64,000 nucleotides of DNA from Saccharothrix espanaensis DSM 44229 (GCF_000328705.1 NC_019673.1:8319501-8383500); one strand, 5' to 3'. Shown: positions 52,756 to 60,987, counted from the stretch's first letter. Translations and numbers: made by a program. The notes: generated by a model not told the origin, from the letters alone.

Positions 52756-52883
52756 GTACTCGTCACCTCAACGAACGCAGGGAGTGGTGAAAAACACCAC
52801 TCGCAGCGTTGCTCATGGAAGTAACGGGTAACACCCGCCGTTAGTCGGCGATCAGCCAGCCGATGGTCTGCGTCCGAATGGCG

Positions 52884-53285
52884 CTACTCGTCAGTTTCGT
52901 CCACGCCCAAGGCCCACCGCCGCACCGGGTTGGTGAACAGCAGGACGATCACGACGACCGCGTACACGCCGACCAGCGCACCGTAGAGCTGCTGCCCGGA
53001 TGGGCCGTACGCGTACCAGGCGACACCCAGCAGGACGAGCTGCACGACGATCGACGGCGTGCGCGCCCAGTGCTTCCCGAGCACCAGGGCGATCCCGGCG
53101 GCCAGCACACCGCCGTACAGCACCGCGAAGTACGCGGCTTCCCCGAGCACGTTCACCAACCGCTGGTCGGCGTCGACCGCGTGGAGCACCAGCAGGACCG
53201 CGAAACCGAGGCCGACCAGCCCTTCGAGGGCGGTCAGGACGCCGGCGGCGCGGAGCTCGCGCGGGAGCTGCTTCGACTGCGTCAC
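52884..53285 (-). CDS. Small four-TM membrane protein
   Basis: A 133-residue integral membrane protein with four predicted helices (GVLTALEGLVGLGFAVLLVLH; AYFAVLYGGVLAAGIALVLG; PSIVVQLVLLGVAWYAY; LYGALVGVYAVVVIVLLF) and an acidic C-terminus. Conserved-looking in actinomycetes; no known function. GTG at 53285 is preferred because AGGAAAGG lies six bases upstream. Confidence 0.85.
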   Translation of the reverse strand: MTQSKQLPRELRAAGVLTALEGLVGLGFAVLLVLHAVDADQRLVNVLGEAAYFAVLYGGVLAAGIALVLGKHWARTPSIVVQLVLLGVAWYAYGPSGQQLYGALVGVYAVVVIVLLFTNPVRRWALGVDETDE

Positions 53286-53540
53286 GCTGGGCCTTTCCTC
53301 ACGGTGCGTACTCGTCACGCATCGTAGGCCACCCGGTTGGCGAGTCCCGTTCCGCCGCCGCAGGGGAGAAGATCACAGGGTTCCTTGGCAAGCCGGCGGT
53401 CGGGCCGGGGTGCACTTGTCGCGGGAACCACCGCAGCGGCACGCGGGAAAGGAGATGTGGACCACTTTAGTGGGTGCTGAACCCTCCTACCGGGTGACGT
53501 GCGATCTGTCCCGGGTCACGGGCTGTCCTACTCTCTAGTA

Positions 53541-54485
53541 GTGCGAGCACTTCTGGTGGTCAACCCGCAGGCGACGGCGACGACGGCGGCCGGCCGGGAC
53601 GTGCTGGCGCACGCGCTGGCCAGCGACGTGAAGCTCGACATCGTCGAGACGGACTACCGCGGGCACGCGTCGGACGCCGCCGCGCAGGCCGTGCTGGACT
53701 CGTACGACCTCGTCGTCGCGCACGGCGGCGACGGCACGGTCAACGAGGTCGTCAACGGCATGCTGCGCGCGGGGGTCCGGCCGGGAGTGCCGATGCTGGG
53801 CGTGGTGCCCGGCGGTTCGGCCAACGTCTTCGCCGGCGCGCTGGGGCTGCCGCGCGACCCGGTCGAGGCCACTTACCGCCTGCTACAGGCGATCGAGCAC
53901 GGCACGAGCCGCAAGGTGGGGCTCGGCCACGTCTCGTCGGCGGGCGCGGGCCACTCGCACGACCGCTGGTTCACCTTCAACGCGGGCGTGGGCTGGGACG
54001 CCGACGTGGTCGCCGGTGTCGAGGCGCAGCGCGCGAAAGGCCGCGACGCCTCACCCGCCCTCTACGTGCGTACCGCGTTCGCCAGCTACGTCGACCAGCG
54101 CCGGCACCCGTCGAAGCTGACCGTGCGCATCCCGGACGAGGAGCCGTTCGAGGACGTGCGGCTGGCCTTCGTCTCCAACACCGATCCGTGGACCTACTTG
54201 AAGGACAAGGCGATCCGGCTCAACCCGAGCACGTCGTTCGACGGCGACCTGGGCCTGTTCGCCCTGCGCGCCATGGGTCTGCCGACGATCACCCGGTACG
54301 TGACGCATCTTTTGGCGACGGACGGGAACCCCAAGGGCGGGAACCTGCTGCGCCGCGACGACGTCGAGTTCATCCGGGTGACCAGCCCGGAGCCGGTCAA
54401 CCTCCAGGTGGACGGTGACCTGCTCGGTTCGTGCACCGAGGTGGAGTTCACCTCGGTGCGGCAGGCGCTCACCGTCGCGGTGTGA
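53541..54485 (+). CDS. Diacylglycerol/sphingosine kinase-family lipid kinase
   Basis: A 314-residue lipid kinase-like protein. It starts VRALLVVNPQATATTAAGRD, with the nucleotide-binding loop VVAHGGDGTVNEVVNGM and the LGVVPGGSANVFAGALGLP motif of the DAGK catalytic domain; the C-terminal beta-domain ends with VNLQVDGDLLG. Likely phosphorylates a membrane lipid, such as diacylglycerol. The GTG has no ribosome binding site; a TACTCT -10-like box at 53529-53534 would place transcription start at the GTG itself, suggesting a leaderless mRNA. Confidence 0.9.
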   Translation: MRALLVVNPQATATTAAGRDVLAHALASDVKLDIVETDYRGHASDAAAQAVLDSYDLVVAHGGDGTVNEVVNGMLRAGVRPGVPMLGVVPGGSANVFAGALGLPRDPVEATYRLLQAIEHGTSRKVGLGHVSSAGAGHSHDRWFTFNAGVGWDADVVAGVEAQRAKGRDASPALYVRTAFASYVDQRRHPSKLTVRIPDEEPFEDVRLAFVSNTDPWTYLKDKAIRLNPSTSFDGDLGLFALRAMGLPTITRYVTHLLATDGNPKGGNLLRRDDVEFIRVTSPEPVNLQVDGDLLGSCTEVEFTSVRQALTVAV

Positions 54486-54610
54486 CCGCGGCCGTCCACG
54501 ACCGGGTGGCACGTGACCGTGGTGTGACCCGCGCGCTACCCATCCGCGATGTCCTGGCCTGCCAAGACACCGCTGAGTGAAAGCCAGGACGAACCCAGTC
54601 GATCTTTCGG

Positions 54611-54674
54611 GTGAGTTCACTCACCGGGTTAGTGCTAACCCCTTGACTTCCTGGCCGTTCGTGAAAGCATTCAC
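54611..54674 (+). promoter_or_regulatory. Promoter region of whiB1 with two CRP-like sites
   Basis: Two GTGA-N6-TCAC palindromes: 54611-54624 and 54661-54674, centres 50 bases apart. Between them are a further palindrome GGGTTAGTGCTAACCC (54626-54641) and a -35-like TTGACT at 54643. In Mycobacterium tuberculosis whiB1 is controlled by the cAMP receptor protein through two such sites; the same arrangement here is suggestive. Confidence 0.6.
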
Positions 54675-54743
54675 AAGCACCCCAAAACCGACCGCTGACG
54701 ACCGGCGTGCCTTTGCGCGCGCCTAAGCTGAGGAGTAGTTCCA

Positions 54744-54998
54744 ATGGACTGGCGCCACCGCGCGATCTGCCGCGACGAGGACCCCGAGCTGTTCTTCCCC
54801 GTTGGGAACAGCGGTCCCGCGCTGCTTCAGATCGCCGAGGCGAAGACCGTCTGCCGCCGTTGCCCCGTCGTCTCCGACTGCCTCGCGTGGGCGTTGGAGA
54901 GCGGCCAGGACGCCGGTGTGTGGGGCGGGATGAGCGAAGACGAGCGCCGCGCCCTCAAGCGTCGCAACGCCCGCACCCGGGCTCGCAGCAACGCCTGA
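54744..54998 (+). CDS. whiB1: WhiB1-like iron-sulfur regulator
   Basis: An 84-residue Wbl protein. Four Cys ligands of the [4Fe-4S] cluster are Cys9, Cys37, Cys40 and Cys46 (CxxC then Cx5C), followed by the G[VI]WGG turn in GVWGGM and a basic tail (KRRNARTRARSN) for DNA binding. WhiB1 binds the housekeeping sigma factor and reacts with nitric oxide. GAGGAG precedes the ATG. A strong terminator follows; pdtaS lies convergent, as in mycobacteria. Confidence 0.95.
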   Translation: MDWRHRAICRDEDPELFFPVGNSGPALLQIAEAKTVCRRCPVVSDCLAWALESGQDAGVWGGMSEDERRALKRRNARTRARSNA

Positions 54999-55020
54999 GC
55001 GTCGCCGCGCAACACGCACA

Positions 55021-55058
55021 CGAAAGGCCCGACACCGTGCCAGGTGTCGGGCCTTTCG
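55021..55058 (+). terminator. Strong terminator after whiB1
   Basis: Perfect 16-base arms (55021-55036 and 55043-55058) with a six-base loop and TCTTGTT after it. Confidence 0.9.
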
Positions 55059-55131
55059 TCTTGTTGCACACCCTCCCGCATGACCACGTGACTTCGCTGA
55101 GGTAGGTCGTCACGTGTGCACGGGGCTTAGT

Positions 55132-56610
55132 TTAACGCCGGGCTCTGAGGGGCACGCGCAGGACCGCCTCTGTACCGCCTCGGGGCCTGCGCCGCAAGCT
55201 CAGGCTGCCCCGCAGTTCGGACTCCACCAGCGTCCGGACGATCTGCAGCCCGAGCCGGTCGGTGCGCTCCAGGGAGAACCCGGGCGGCAGGCCGCGGCCG
55301 TCGTCGGAGATCACCACGTCGAGCCACTTCGCCGACCGCTCGGCCTGCACCACGACCTCCCCGTGCTGGCCAGGGGCGTACGCGTGCTCGAACGCGTTCT
55401 GCACCAGCTCGGTCAGCACCATCACCAACGGCGTCGCCAGCTCCGCGGGCACGATGCCGAACGGGCCCTCCCGGCGCACCACGACCTTCGAGTCGGTGGC
55501 CGCCACGTCCGACATCATCGGGATGACCTTGTCGACCACGTCGTCCAGGTCGACCCGCTCGTCCACCGACATCGACAGCGTCTCGTGCACCAGCGCGATG
55601 GACGTCACCCGGCGCACCGATTCGGCCAGCGCCTCGCGCGCCTCCTCCGAACTCGTCCGCCGGCTCTGCAACCGCAGCAGCGCGGCGACGGTCTGGAGGT
55701 TGTTCTTGACCCGGTGGTGGATCTCGCGGATCGTCGCGTCCTTCGACATCAGCGCGCGGTCCCGGCGGCGCACCTCGGTGACGTCGCGGCACAGCACCAG
55801 GGCGCCGGCGGCACTGCCGCGCGGCCGCAGCGGCAGCGCCCGGAACAGCACGGCGGCCCCGCGCCGCGACTCCGCCTCGATCCGCATGCTCGGCTGCCCG
55901 TCCAGCGCGGACCGGATCCGCTGGGCGACCTCGGTGGCGTCGAACGGGTCGCCGATCAGCGAGCGGGTCAGCGGGGCCAGGTGCACGCCGACGAGGTCGG
56001 ACGCGTGCCCCATCCGGTGGTAGGCGCTCAGCGCGTTGGGGCTGGCGAACACCACCGCGCCGGAGGAGTCCAGCCTGATCAGGCCGTCCCCGACGCGGGG
56101 GCTGGTGTGCACGTCCGGCGACGGCTCGGTGGTCGGGAACGTGCCGTCGGAGATCATCTGGCACAGGTCCGCCGCGCCGCCCAGGTAGGAGATCTCCAGC
56201 GGGCTCGGCACCCTCGGCACGGCCAGGTTCGTGTTGCGGCTGAGCACCGCGATCACGGTGTCGTGCCGGCGGACCGGGATGGCCTCCCGCCGCACCGGCA
56301 CGCCCAGGTGCCAGCGCGGGTCCTCCTCGCGGCAGATCCGCGACTCGGCCATCGCCCGGCGCAGCTGCGGGTGCTCGTCCACCCGCACGGTGCTGCCGAC
56401 CACGTCCTCGGGGTGCGCGGTGGGTGCCGTCGTCGGACGGGCCTGCGCCACGCAGAGGAAGGTGGTGTCGTCCAGCGGCACCCACATCAGGAAGTCGGCG
56501 AAGCTCAGGTCGGAGAGCAGCTGCCACTCCGCGACCACGAGCTGGAGGTGGTCGACGGCCGCGCCGGAGAGCTTGGTGTGCTCGGCCAGCAGGTCGGTGA
56601 GCGTGGACAG
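55132..56610 (-). CDS. pdtaS: PdtaS-type sensor histidine kinase
   Basis: A ~492-residue cytoplasmic kinase like mycobacterial PdtaS, which with the RNA-binding antiterminator PdtaR forms a two-component system. Order: GAF-like domain (~1-150), PAS (~175-290), HisKA_2 dimerisation helix with the phospho-acceptor His in EIHHRVKNNLQTVAALLRL, and HATPase (LTELVQNAFEHAY, DDGRGLPPGF). The family N-terminus MSTL...LLAEHT aligns with a CTG codon at 56610, as no in-frame ATG/GTG/TTG is close; GGTGG lies upstream. A short upstream frame of 28 codons (stop at 56613) ends four bases before this CTG, so coupling is possible. PdtaR is not in the window. Confidence 0.92.
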   Translation of the reverse strand: MSTLTDLLAEHTKLSGAAVDHLQLVVAEWQLLSDLSFADFLMWVPLDDTTFLCVAQARPTTAPTAHPEDVVGSTVRVDEHPQLRRAMAESRICREEDPRWHLGVPVRREAIPVRRHDTVIAVLSRNTNLAVPRVPSPLEISYLGGAADLCQMISDGTFPTTEPSPDVHTSPRVGDGLIRLDSSGAVVFASPNALSAYHRMGHASDLVGVHLAPLTRSLIGDPFDATEVAQRIRSALDGQPSMRIEAESRRGAAVLFRALPLRPRGSAAGALVLCRDVTEVRRRDRALMSKDATIREIHHRVKNNLQTVAALLRLQSRRTSSEEAREALAESVRRVTSIALVHETLSMSVDERVDLDDVVDKVIPMMSDVAATDSKVVVRREGPFGIVPAELATPLVMVLTELVQNAFEHAYAPGQHGEVVVQAERSAKWLDVVISDDGRGLPPGFSLERTDRLGLQIVRTLVESELRGSLSLRRRPRGGTEAVLRVPLRARR

Positions 56611-56783
56611 GGCTACCCCACCACCGCGGCGAGGAAGCCCTCGTGCCCGACCCGCGCCCGGATCTCCTCGACCATGCCGCTCCTCTGCTCGCCGTCCATC
56701 CAACCACGGTCCGGACCCCGCGCCGCCCGCAGGCGCGCGCGTGACACACTGGGGTGAAGCAATCTGAGCACTAGGAGAACCCC

Positions 56784-56858
56784 ATGTCGAAGCGTGCCCG
56801 CAAGCGCCGCGACCGCAAGAAGGGTGGCGCGAACCACGGGAAGCGCCCCAACGCCTGA
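56784..56858 (+). CDS. Ribosomal protein bL37
   Basis: A 24-codon gene: MSKRARKRRDRKKGG then ANHGKRPNA. It matches the very small, basic actinobacterial large-subunit protein bL37 first seen in mycobacterial ribosome structures (same KKRDRK core and ANHGKRPNA end). AGGAG is seven bases before the ATG, and a terminator follows 20 bases after the stop. It is shorter than the limits used by most gene finders. Confidence 0.88.
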   Translation: MSKRARKRRDRKKGGANHGKRPNA

Positions 56859-56877
56859 GTCGACGCAGGTGCGGTCG

Positions 56878-56917
56878 AGGGCCGTGGTGGAGCGACCAGC
56901 TCCGCCGCGGCCCTTTT
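56878..56917 (+). terminator. Terminator after the bL37 gene
   Basis: Hairpin with 16-17-base arms containing two G-U pairs (AGGGCCGTGGTGGAGC / GCTCCGCCGCGGCCCT) and a short T-run (CCTTTTCCC). Confidence 0.8.
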
Positions 56918-56950
56918 CCCATTCCGGAGACTTTCCGGTTCCGGAAGCGA

Positions 56951-56981
56951 AAAACCCCGGAACGCCGCGTCCCGGGGTTTT
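56951..56981 (-). terminator. Terminator of the sigR-rsrA operon
   Basis: Ten-base arms AAAACCCCGG / CCGGGGTTTT (56951-56960, 56972-56981) about 15 bases after the rsrA stop on the minus strand; the A/T ends fit rho-independent termination in that direction. Confidence 0.8.
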
Positions 56982-56994
56982 CGACGAGCGGAGT

Positions 56995-57276
56995 TCACTC
57001 GGCGGTGGTGCGCACCTCGACCTCGACGGTGACCTGCCGGATCCGGGCCCGGAGGCGCTGCTTCAACTCCTCCGGGGCGAGTTCGCCGCCGCACTTCTTC
57101 GCCAGCAGCGCCTTGAGGTGCTCCTCGATGCCGTATTCCTCCAGGCACGGGTGGCACTCCTGCAAATGCGTCTGGAGCAGTTCTTTGCGCCGTTCGTCGC
57201 ATTCGTGGTCGAGGAACAGCCACACCTCGGACAGCACTTCCGAGCAGTCGGTCTCGTGGTGCTCGCCGCAGCTCAT
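56995..57276 (-). CDS. rsrA: Redox-sensing anti-sigma factor RsrA
   Basis: A 93-residue zinc-binding anti-sigma factor (ZAS). The ligand set His-x3-Cys-x2-Cys lies in HLQECHPCLEEYG, with further Cys near the N-terminus (MSCGEHHETDC). Oxidation of these thiols releases zinc and frees SigR. The ATG overlaps the sigR stop (ATGA), which keeps the pair in balance. Confidence 0.95.
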   Translation of the reverse strand: MSCGEHHETDCSEVLSEVWLFLDHECDERRKELLQTHLQECHPCLEEYGIEEHLKALLAKKCGGELAPEELKQRLRARIRQVTVEVEVRTTAE

Positions 57277-57908
57277 CGGCCCGCCACCTCCGACCGGCCC
57301 TGCTCCTGGCCGCGCAGGAAGCCGCGCTCGCGCGCGACGTCGGCCAACTGCTCGCGCAACTGCCTGCGGCCCCGGTGCAACCGGGACATCACGGTGCCGA
57401 TGGGGGTGCCCATGATGTCTGCGATCTCCTTGTAGGCGAAGCCCTCCACGTCGGCGAGGTAGACCGCGATGCGGAACTCCTCGGGCAGCCGCTGGAGGGC
57501 TTGTTTCACGTCCGAGTCGGGCAGCCGGTCCATGGCGTCCATCTCGGCCGAGCGCAGCCCCGTCGACGTGTGGCTCTCCGCCTGGGCCAACTGCCAGTCG
57601 GTGATCTCCTCGGTCGGCTGCTGCAACGGCTGGCGCTGCTTCTTCCGGTACCCGTTGATGTAGGTGTTGGTGAGGATGCGGTAGAGCCAGGCCTTGAGGT
57701 TGGTGCCGGCGGAGAACGACGCGAAGGCGGCGTACGCCTTCAGGTACGTCTCCTGGACCAGGTCCTCCGCGTCGGCCGGGTTGCGGGTCATCCGCAGGGC
57801 AGCCGAGTACAACTGGTCGAGCATCGGCATCGCGTCGCGCTCGAAGCGGGCGGCGCGCTCGGCCGTTGTCTCGTCAGTCGGCATGTCCTGCGTTCGCGTG
57901 GCTGGCAC
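57273..57908 (-). CDS. sigR: Thiol-stress ECF sigma factor SigR (SigH-type)
   Basis: A 211-residue ECF12-type sigma factor very like mycobacterial SigH. Region 2 is RNPADAEDLVQETYLKAYAAF and NLKAWLYRILTNTYINGYRKKQR; region 4 is LPEEFRIAVYLADVEGFAYKEIADIMGTPIGTVMSRLHRGR. It drives genes for thioredoxin and mycothiol metabolism under disulfide stress. I chose GTG at 57908 for AAGGGAG upstream; ATG at 57884 is possible. The frame stays open to an ATG at 58052, which would add 48 residues, as in the longer unstable SigR' of Streptomyces. Confidence 0.94.
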   Translation of the reverse strand: MPATRTQDMPTDETTAERAARFERDAMPMLDQLYSAALRMTRNPADAEDLVQETYLKAYAAFASFSAGTNLKAWLYRILTNTYINGYRKKQRQPLQQPTEEITDWQLAQAESHTSTGLRSAEMDAMDRLPDSDVKQALQRLPEEFRIAVYLADVEGFAYKEIADIMGTPIGTVMSRLHRGRRQLREQLADVARERGFLRGQEQGRSEVAGR

Positions 57909-58077
57909 CGCGCTCCCTTCCCACCGGCCGGTGGGCGCGGTGGCTGAAGCCATCTGGGTCGCGTTCGAGGATACGCGCCGGTCGCCGGGCCGGCAGTGCG
58001 CCGAACCACGCGGCGGACGGGCCGCACCGGGCCTGCTGACCTGCTGTTCCATCACCTCGGTTGCCACGTCACCCGAC

Positions 58078-58104
58078 AACGCGTGCGACAACCCGGACAT
58101 TCCC
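58078..58104 (-). promoter_or_regulatory. SigR-type autoregulatory promoter
   Basis: On the minus strand: GGGAAT, 18 bases, GTT, an exact match to the SigR consensus (GGAAT-N18-GTT). Transcription would start near 58070, about 18 bases before the upstream ATG (58052) and 160 bases before the main start. It overlaps the 5' region of the divergent ybaK-like gene. Confidence 0.75.
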
Positions 58105-58122
58105 CGGCTAGGGTCCGCGATC

Positions 58123-58599
58123 ATGGCTGGACGTGGAACGCCTGCCACGGCGTTGCTGGACAAGCAGAAGGTGGCGCACGCGCTGCACGCGTACGAGCAC
58201 GACCCGCGGCACGAGTCGTACGGGCTCGAAGCGGCCGAAGCACTGGGCATTTCACCCGAACGGGTGTTCAAGACCCTGGTGGCCGAGGTGGACGGCAAGC
58301 TGGCCGTCGGCGTGGTCCCGGTCACCGGCCAGCTCGACCTGAAAGCGCTGGCAGCGGCCGTGGGCGGGAAGAAGGCGAAGATGGCCGAGGTGGCGGCGGC
58401 CGAGCGCGCGACGGGGTACGTCGCGGGCGGGATCTCGCCGCTGGGCCAGAAGAAGCACCTGCCGCTGGTGCTCGACGCCTCGGCCGAGGGCTTCGACACC
58501 ATCTACTGCTCGGCGGGCCGCCGCGGCCTGGAGGTCGAGATCGCCCCGGCCGACCTGGTCGCGCTCACCCGGGCCGTTGTGGCCGAGATCTCGGCGTAG
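58123..58599 (+). CDS. ybaK: Cys-tRNA(Pro)/Ser-tRNA deacylase, YbaK/EbsC type
   Basis: A 158-residue YbaK-fold trans-editing enzyme that hydrolyses mischarged tRNA(Pro). Typical pieces are GTPATALLD, ERVFKTLVAEVDG with the conserved Lys, GGKKAKMAEVAAAERATGYVAGGISPLGQKK and the C-terminal GLEVEIAPADLV. Divergent from sigR. Confidence 0.92.
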   Translation: MAGRGTPATALLDKQKVAHALHAYEHDPRHESYGLEAAEALGISPERVFKTLVAEVDGKLAVGVVPVTGQLDLKALAAAVGGKKAKMAEVAAAERATGYVAGGISPLGQKKHLPLVLDASAEGFDTIYCSAGRRGLEVEIAPADLVALTRAVVAEISA

Positions 58600-58707
58600 T
58601 CGACGGGCGCCCGGCCGCCCGAGGGGCGCACCGGGCACCACGGTCACAGCGCGGTCGACGGACCCGCCACCGCCCGCCGGCGCCGGGAACGACCTACCGG
58701 GCACCGG

Positions 58708-59220
58708 TTAGGCGGGATACCATTTCTGGTTCGAGCCGCCCCAGCAATCCCACATACCGACGCGCGCGCCATTGGCCGGGTCGAAGCTCAGCACCTCCAG
58801 GCACTTGTGGTGCATCTTGGAGCGGATCTCGCCGTTGTTGGCGACGTACCACTTCTGGTTCGCGCCGCCCCAGCAATCCCACAAACCGACGCGCGCACCA
58901 TTGGCCGGGTCCAAGCCCAGTACCTCCAGGCACTTGTTGTGGAATCTTGAACGGATCTCACCGTCGTTGCCCCAGTACCACTTCTGGTTCGCACCACCCC
59001 AGCAGTCCCACATACCGGCGTGCGCGCCGTTGGCCGGGTCGAAGCTCAGCACCTCCAGGCACTTGTGGTGCATTTGCGACCGCCAGTCCTCGACCGGCAG
59101 GGGGGCTGGCCGCGCGGCTGCGGACACCTGCGGCGTCGCCACGCCGACACCGCCTGACGTGGTCAGAGCCGCCGTCACCAGGACCAGCACCGCGAAGATC
59201 GACCTCAATCGTCCCCACAT
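58708..59220 (-). CDS. Secreted three-repeat ricin-B-like (beta-trefoil) lectin
   Basis: A 170-residue secreted protein: signal peptide MWGRLRSIFAVLVLVTAALT..., cleaved near VSAA, then three near-identical ~41-residue repeats, each with HxKCLEVL, DPANGA, DCWGG and the NQKWY (QxW) motif. This is one beta-trefoil made of three very alike units; no catalytic domain is attached. The DNA repeats (~123 bases) are strongly conserved, suggesting recent duplication or gene conversion. A carbohydrate-binding role is inferred. ATG at 59220 chosen over an upstream start because it begins the signal peptide and has GGGAAAG upstream. Confidence 0.9.
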   Translation of the reverse strand: MWGRLRSIFAVLVLVTAALTTSGGVGVATPQVSAAARPAPLPVEDWRSQMHHKCLEVLSFDPANGAHAGMWDCWGGANQKWYWGNDGEIRSRFHNKCLEVLGLDPANGARVGLWDCWGGANQKWYVANNGEIRSKMHHKCLEVLSFDPANGARVGMWDCWGGSNQKWYPA

Positions 59221-59617
59221 CTTTCCCGTTCCCTCCAGGAGTGGATTGCGCAATTGATTCCACGCGCCCCAGGGCGACGGGTCCGTAAAATCCGACACGC
59301 CCCCTTCCCGTATTTTCCGGTGACTCCGGGACGGCCATTCGCCGGCCGTACCCCGTCATCCCCGCCACCCCTGCGGATACGTCGACCCTAGACAGATGTA
59401 TTGTGCGCCGGATACAGCCGATCGGGTTCGCGTTAATCGCCACCCGGATGCCGCAGCCCCCGCACGGCCGCCGCACAATTCCGCAACCGCCGCGAATCAG
59501 GCAAAGTCCGACTACCTGAAGTTCCCGGACACCCGGAATACCGATTCGCGCTCAACACAGTGCACCGCGCCGGTCCTGGAATGCGGTGACCACAATCGAT
59601 CCCGGATCAGTCCGAAA
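59221..59617. other. Gene-free region upstream of the lectin gene
   Basis: About 400 bases, less GC-rich than the average, between the lectin start and the end of the hydrolase gene. It should contain the lectin promoter. I see no convincing gene, RNA or long repeat. Confidence 0.45.
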
Positions 59618-60229
59618 TCAGTCCAGCGGGCGCAGGATGCGGTCCAGCCACTCCCCGACCGCCCGCTGCAACCCCTCCAGGTCGGCCTTGAGGTTGTGGT
59701 CGCCGGGCAGCAGCACGACCTCGCGGTGGTGCGCCGCCGCCGGCTGCCCGAACGGGTCGTTCTCGCCCTGCACCACGAGCGTGGCCACGTCCACCGCGTC
59801 CAGCTCCGGCAGCCGGGTCTTGTCCGGCTTCCCGGGCGGGTGGACCGGGAACGCCAGGCACAGGACCGCCACCGCCTGGCCCTCCGCCGCCGTCCGGCAG
59901 GCCACCCGCGCCCCGGACGACCGGCCGCCGAACAGCAGCGGCATCTCGTCGAACCACCGCGCGCCCAGGTCCTCGGCCACCGCCAGCCACGCGGTGTCCA
60001 GCTGCCCGGCCGGGGCCGGGGCGCGCCGCCCGGCCACCCGGTAGGGCTGCTCCACCAGCGCCACGTGCACGCCCGCCTCCACCGCCGCGTGGGTCGCCGC
60101 CACCAGGTCCGGCGCGGAGATCCCGCCGCCGGCCCCGTGCCCGAGCAGCAGCGCGGCGCGGCCCTCGGGGGCGCAGTGCAGCTCGGCGCGGGCGGGGCCG
60201 TGCGGCGTGTCGACGGTGGTGCTGGTCAT
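59618..60229 (-). CDS. Alpha/beta-hydrolase (dienelactone hydrolase-like)
   Basis: A 203-residue small alpha/beta-hydrolase of the KAT/dienelactone-hydrolase-like type. The oxyanion turn is LLGHGAGGGISAPD; the nucleophile elbow is GGRSSGARVA; the late acid and His lie in VVQGENDPFG and LLPGDHNLK. Substrate unknown. Its ATG overlaps the stop of the SRAP gene (ATGA), so the two form an operon. Confidence 0.88.
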   Translation of the reverse strand: MTSTTVDTPHGPARAELHCAPEGRAALLLGHGAGGGISAPDLVAATHAAVEAGVHVALVEQPYRVAGRRAPAPAGQLDTAWLAVAEDLGARWFDEMPLLFGGRSSGARVACRTAAEGQAVAVLCLAFPVHPPGKPDKTRLPELDAVDVATLVVQGENDPFGQPAAAHHREVVLLPGDHNLKADLEGLQRAVGEWLDRILRPLD

Positions 60230-60987
60230 GACAGCTCGAACAGGGTGGGCTCGGGCTTCTCGTCCTCGGTCAGGCTCACCGCGTCCATCAGCGACGGGTC
60301 GTTGTTCTTGATGCTGTTGACCTTGGTGGACACCGGGCGCAGTTCGAGGCTGTTGACCAGGTCGAGGTCCGGCACCAGCAGCCCGCTCGGGTCGGTGCTG
60401 TCCGGGTCCAGCCACGCCGCCCAGCGGTCGCGCGGCAGCACCAGCGGCATCCGGTGGTGCACCTGGGTCATCTCGCCGATGGCGTCCGCGGTCAGCACCG
60501 CGCAGGTGATGATCGGCTTGCGCTCGTCGCCGTCCTGCTGCCACCAGACCGACCAGATCCCGGCCAGCGCGAGGCTGGAGTCGTCGCCGGGGTTGATGAA
60601 GTAGGGCTGCTTGCGCGCCTCGCCGGGCTGCCACTCGTACCAGCCGGCGGCCGGGATGATGCACCGCCGCTTGGCCGCCGAGGTCTTGTAGGCGGGCTTG
60701 TCCAGCACGCTCTCCGACCGGGCGTTGATCATCTTGGCCGCGCCGGAGAGGTCCTTGGCCCAGTGCGGGACCAGGCCCCAGCGCATCACCCGCACGCTGC
60801 GCTCGACCACGTCCGGGTCGGCGTTGCCTTCCTCGTCCCTGGGGTGGCGCTCCACGACCGCGAGCACCGACTTGGTCGGTGCCACGTTGAAGTCCGGGCC
60901 GGGCGCGTCGCCCTCGGTGCCGTCCACCGCGTCGAACTCCGCCGCCAGCAGCGCCGGGTTCTTGGTGGAGGCGTACCTGCCGCACAA
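60226..60987 (-). CDS. SRAP-domain abasic-site shielding protein (YedK/HMCES type)
   Basis: A 253-residue SRAP protein. After Met removal Cys2 (MCGRYAST) forms the thiazolidine crosslink to abasic sites in single-stranded DNA. Other active-site parts: NVAPT, MRWGLVPHWAK, INARSES, RRCIIPAAGWYEW with the catalytic Glu, and VHHRMPLVL with the His. TTG start, preceded by GGAGGTGATC, an almost ideal ribosome binding site. Divergent from aroA, as in mycobacteria. Confidence 0.95.
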   Translation of the reverse strand: MCGRYASTKNPALLAAEFDAVDGTEGDAPGPDFNVAPTKSVLAVVERHPRDEEGNADPDVVERSVRVMRWGLVPHWAKDLSGAAKMINARSESVLDKPAYKTSAAKRRCIIPAAGWYEWQPGEARKQPYFINPGDDSSLALAGIWSVWWQQDGDERKPIITCAVLTADAIGEMTQVHHRMPLVLPRDRWAAWLDPDSTDPSGLLVPDLDLVNSLELRPVSTKVNSIKNNDPSLMDAVSLTEDEKPEPTLFELS

